This document shows, one piece after another, positions 61,420 to 64,000 of a stretch of 64,000 nt of DNA. A program made the translations under genes and the position numbers. The stretch lies in NCBI GenBank assembly GCA_022606425.2, contig JAHDVF020001505.1, positions 124,001 through 188,000 on the forward strand. Reading direction: 5' to 3'. The notes under the pieces are model-generated. The model was given only the letters and a program-made list of their open reading frames with translations. It was not told the origin of the DNA and did no database searches. The DNA is from Lepidostoma basale (lineage: Eukaryota; Arthropoda; Insecta; Trichoptera; Lepidostomatidae). Each line of letters opens with the position of its first letter. Position 1 is the stretch's first letter.

Positions 61420-62795
61420 AACCCTAAAATACTCGATTTATATTATATATTCCTAAATGTTTTAATTTTGAAACACTATAAAGTTTGGAAAAATTATATT
61501 TTCGCATTTTTCACTTTGCAACAAACATGTTTTAGGCCGCAAACGAACTTTCTCAGTGTAAAGCCAAGAAAGAGCCAAATAGAGCCAAATCAATTGATAT
61601 GTTTCCATTAATATAAAACAATTCACTCACAATTAATAAACAGCACTCTAAAAGGAGATTCTACGGTTACTTTAAAGGGGTTTCTAAATAGTTTTCAATT
61701 TGTGTTCAATGTGTAAATACAAAGTTGTTGCATAAAAATATATTTACTCTATTAACAAACGAAATCATGAATTCTTCTCTTTTCAAAATAAATAAATTCC
61801 AAATAAAAGTGTGAAGAATAAAATATAAGAAATCTCCGAATACTTAATTTCTTCCAGTTCAGTAGTACCCTGATTCTATTATCTGAGAAAAAAATGTAAC
61901 GTTTTCCAAGGAATTTCTCCACAGAAATAAGATGTTATTGACACATGTGCTGAAATCGGGTCTGAGAATCTTTTTCCAAAAATACACAATTCCCGAGCAA
62001 AACGCACCTACCTAAAACAGAACAATTGCGTGTCGTTTTGCTGAAACATAAAACGCAGGGTCTTGGGGTTTAAACGAATTTCAGTCAAGTTGAGTATGCT
62101 GAATCTAAAGCGTCCGGACTTGAAAGTAAAGTTGGTATGAAACACGTATTTACCGAACATGGAAAATGAATAAGTTAGCTACTCGTTTTGGGTACATATT
62201 CTCAGCTCACATACGGAAATGTGAAATCGAGTTTAAACTCAACATGTTGTTTCTGTGATATGTAATATTTACATCGTAGAAAACGTTCAACTTGATTAAA
62301 CACTGGAATACGTTTGAAAAATATATAAACGTAATCAATATTCAGTAAAACGGGTGTATTTTATTTTCAAAATACATATGGAGGAACGATTTAAAGAAAT
62401 TACGATATTTCTAGGGACGCATCAGCATCTGTGACAAAGCGTTTTTGCCCTTCCGCCAAACAAAGAACCGCAATAAAAATGACCCATTTATATTATAAAA
62501 TATGTATCATATATTTTTTATGTAGATTTCTCTATTGTGTCAGCTCTTTTTTGACTCGAGTCAAATTTCGAGATCAGCGCTATTAAAAACACAAACTATT
62601 TGACTGAATAGTTGAGGTGACCCCATTTGAGTTAACTGCAAAGTTTGGTATTTAAAATTTTAAATAACAAATATATATATTTTTTTATATTTCATACATA
62701 TTAAAAACTACCGATACGATCACGTAACAACAAATAAACACTATCAAAAAGAAAAAAATATAAATTATAAATAATGAAATAAATTTAATTAATAA
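61420..62795. other. Unassigned, probably single-copy sequence
   Basis: About 1.4 kb with no repeat match in the window. 61920-62250 and 62395-62480 have balanced composition (GAGCAAAACGCACCTACCTA, GGGACGCATCAGCATCTGTG), without a long frame. Confidence 0.4.
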
Positions 62796-62797
62796 TG

Positions 62798-62970
62798 AAA
62801 TAAAACGATGTTTTTAACTACTTCCACTTTTGTCATTATTTCGACAGCGACCGGTTTCGCCAGGCTCGCTGGCATCGACAGATTGGTAAGATCGCGAGCC
62901 TGGCGAAACCGGTCGCTGTCGAAATAAAGACAAAAGTGGAAGTAGTTAAAAAACATCGTTTTATTTGATT
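62798..62970. repeat. HHR family D inverted pair
   Basis: Arms 62800-62868 and 62892-62962 are reverse complements (AAACGATGTTTTTAACTACT outside, GCGACCGGTTTCGCCAGGC inside). The minus copy reads CTGTCGA (A6-N7 altered to TC), stem II GCCAG-CGAGC-CTGGC, GAAAC, CGGTC, GCTG. The plus copy keeps GAGCC-TGGC-GAAAC-CGGTC but has lost the CTGANGA side. Best read as a hammerhead relative with one core defect. Confidence 0.6.
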
Positions 62971-63169
62971 ATTATTTAAAATGAACTTCCATCAAGAGTC
63001 ATTCGATTATCTTAAAATAAATTTAACGTCAAGTCCAATCTTTGATTTATTTCCTTTGTTGTAAGTAATTACCTGAACCCCAATAAGAACTTTAAATTAT
63101 TATTTTAAATTGAATCATAATATTTTTTATAATAAAGCATAAACGTTCCAAAATAAATCTTTATAACAT

Positions 63170-63400
63170 CTGTCAGATCATGTAAACAATTTTATAATAT
63201 TTTAAATATGTATCTTTATAATATGTATCACTGAAGAAGGACTGGTTGTCCGAAACATGTCTATGTAATTTAAAAAAATTTAATGTAAGTGTTGTATAAA
63301 CAAAGTGTATAAAAAAGAAAAAGAGAAATAAAGCAATTACAACACAAAGTATGGCGAATACAGAAGAAAGACGATCATATTTAATGAAGAATTTAATGGG
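63170..63400 (+). repeat. HHR family E unit
   Basis: From ATCTGTCAGATCATGTAAAC through the ribozyme (63228-63270) to AACACAAAGTATGGCGAATA. The last part recurs at 28575-28640 and 38745-38790 (complement), and the first part at 39110-39160, so a repeat of at least 230 bp is indicated. Confidence 0.65.
63225..63270 (+). ncRNA. Hammerhead ribozyme motif, family E
   Basis: CTGAAGA (63231-63237), stem II GGAC-TGGTT-GTCC, GAAAC (63252-63256), CATG stem III, GTC (63259-63261). All core positions are intact. Stem I (ATGTATCA / TATGTAAT) pairs only at the first position; the 39156 relative shows that the ancestral stem (ATATCA/TGATAT) was complete. Confidence 0.68.
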
Positions 63401-63499
63401 AATCATCCCAAGATGGCTATTTCCATAGCTCTTTGGACAATAAAAACTAATAATTGAATAAAACAACATTGTTTATTAACAACTTATTAACTTTATATT

Positions 63500-63640
63500 C
63501 TCGTTTGCATCGACTGAATGCCACCGAGCCTTACGAAACCGGTCACTGTCAAAATAAAGACAAAAAGCGGAAGGTGTTCAATAAAAAATGTATTTTTATT
63601 TTATTATTATTTAAAATGATACACCATCAAAACATTTAGT
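63500..63640 (+). repeat. HHR family D unit, single
   Basis: CATCGACTGAATGCCACCGA then GCCTTACGAAACCGGTCACT and GTCAAAATAAAGAC. CTGA-A has a 2-nt gap relative to CTGANGA; GAAAC and GTC are intact. The tail matches 62925-62995 (TTTTATTATTATTTAAAATG). Confidence 0.5.
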
Positions 63641-63644
63641 AAAA

Positions 63645-64000
63645 TCATAAATGATTTATCAAAATTAAAATTATGTTTATAACATTGTTATTATAATTAT
63701 CAAAATAGTGAGTTTTATAAGAAACCCGTAGATTATATTAATAGGTATTTAAGTACACTTAAGACTCTTTTAGTTTAAAAATACAGAGTCAATTTTTAAA
63801 CGAACATTCTCTAACGTCGGTTTCGCTCCAGAACTGAAATTTACAGGCAATAATTTGGAACTTATAGCTTTTTTTTCATATTTCATCCTGGCAAAAGAAA
63901 ACACGTGCCACCTTTACAGTGAATTAAACACTTAGAATATTTTTTATTAACATTTATTTGAAGGTTGGGATAAGACAAATCCAAAGGAAAATAAATCAGC
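63645..64000. other. Unassigned AT-rich sequence
   Basis: Nothing recognised to the end of the window. Confidence 0.4.

Noticed and set aside
1..64000. LTR retrotransposon or endogenous virus
   Set aside because: No paired long terminal repeats, primer-binding site, protease or integrase motifs were seen.

Overview
This is an AT-rich nuclear segment from an animal, almost certainly an arthropod and probably an insect. The basis is the LINE, SINE and MITE content, the long gene-free stretches, intron-like splice signals, and the absence of operons, ribosome binding sites or phage and plasmid genes. I cannot fix the order of insect from the sequence. Nearly all of the roughly 64 kb is layered mobile-element debris: about 50 fragments of non-LTR retrotransposons (LINEs), all 5'-truncated and none encoding a complete protein, three tRNA-like or LINE-tailed SINE families, a PIF/Harbinger-type and a hAT-type non-autonomous DNA element, a Tc1/mariner-like fragment, and many AT-rich palindromes.

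The most striking content is a set of hammerhead-ribozyme (HHR) motifs. At least five sequence families (called A, B, C, E and F here, plus a probable D) carry the core CUGANGA / stem II hairpin / GAAA / very short stem III / UH in the correct order and spacing. Copies with the complete core occur near 416-457(-), 474-527(+), 17534-17578(-), 18320-18372(+), 31548-31592(-), 31820-31862(+), 37437-37480(-) and 63225-63270(+). Many more are decayed. They usually lie as inverted (head-to-head) pairs inside AT-rich palindromes. One family (C) also forms three exact tandem units of 158 bp at 50905-51378. The short palindromic stem III and tandem small units are the layout known for HHRs in animal retrozymes and Penelope-like elements. 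Family C has UUGAUAA in place of CUGAUGA in nearly every copy, which changes C3 and G8 together to a possible U3-A8 pair.

Layout: 0-5 kb LINE and SINE remnants around an HHR pair; 5.2-6.1 kb a LINE with clean target-site duplication beside a candidate host exon (5929-6098, minus); 6-20 kb HHR palindromes and LINEs, several nested; 20-27 kb LINEs, a long CT microsatellite and a triple 21-bp E-box/CRE array (26688-26745); 27.3 kb a candidate terminal exon encoding a membrane anchor (minus); 27.5-45.3 kb dense nested repeats; 45.8-50.3 kb the only repeat-poor, GC-rich island, with one strong host coding exon on the minus strand (45923 to about 46716) and two CpG-rich blocks (48.2-49.1 kb) that may be promoter or 5' exons; 50.4-64 kb again repeats, including a Harbinger-type element with a LINE inside it.

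The main host-gene hypothesis is one minus-strand gene: a GC-rich exon with S/N-x-D-x-Y/F-R repeats at 46 kb, spliced in matching phase across an intron of about 18.5 kb to the 27.3 kb exon that ends in a single transmembrane helix and a stop. This is inference; the donor site is weak and RNA data would decide it. Family numbers for LINEs are local labels, and clade names (RTE-like, CR1/Jockey-like) rest on C-terminal motifs only.
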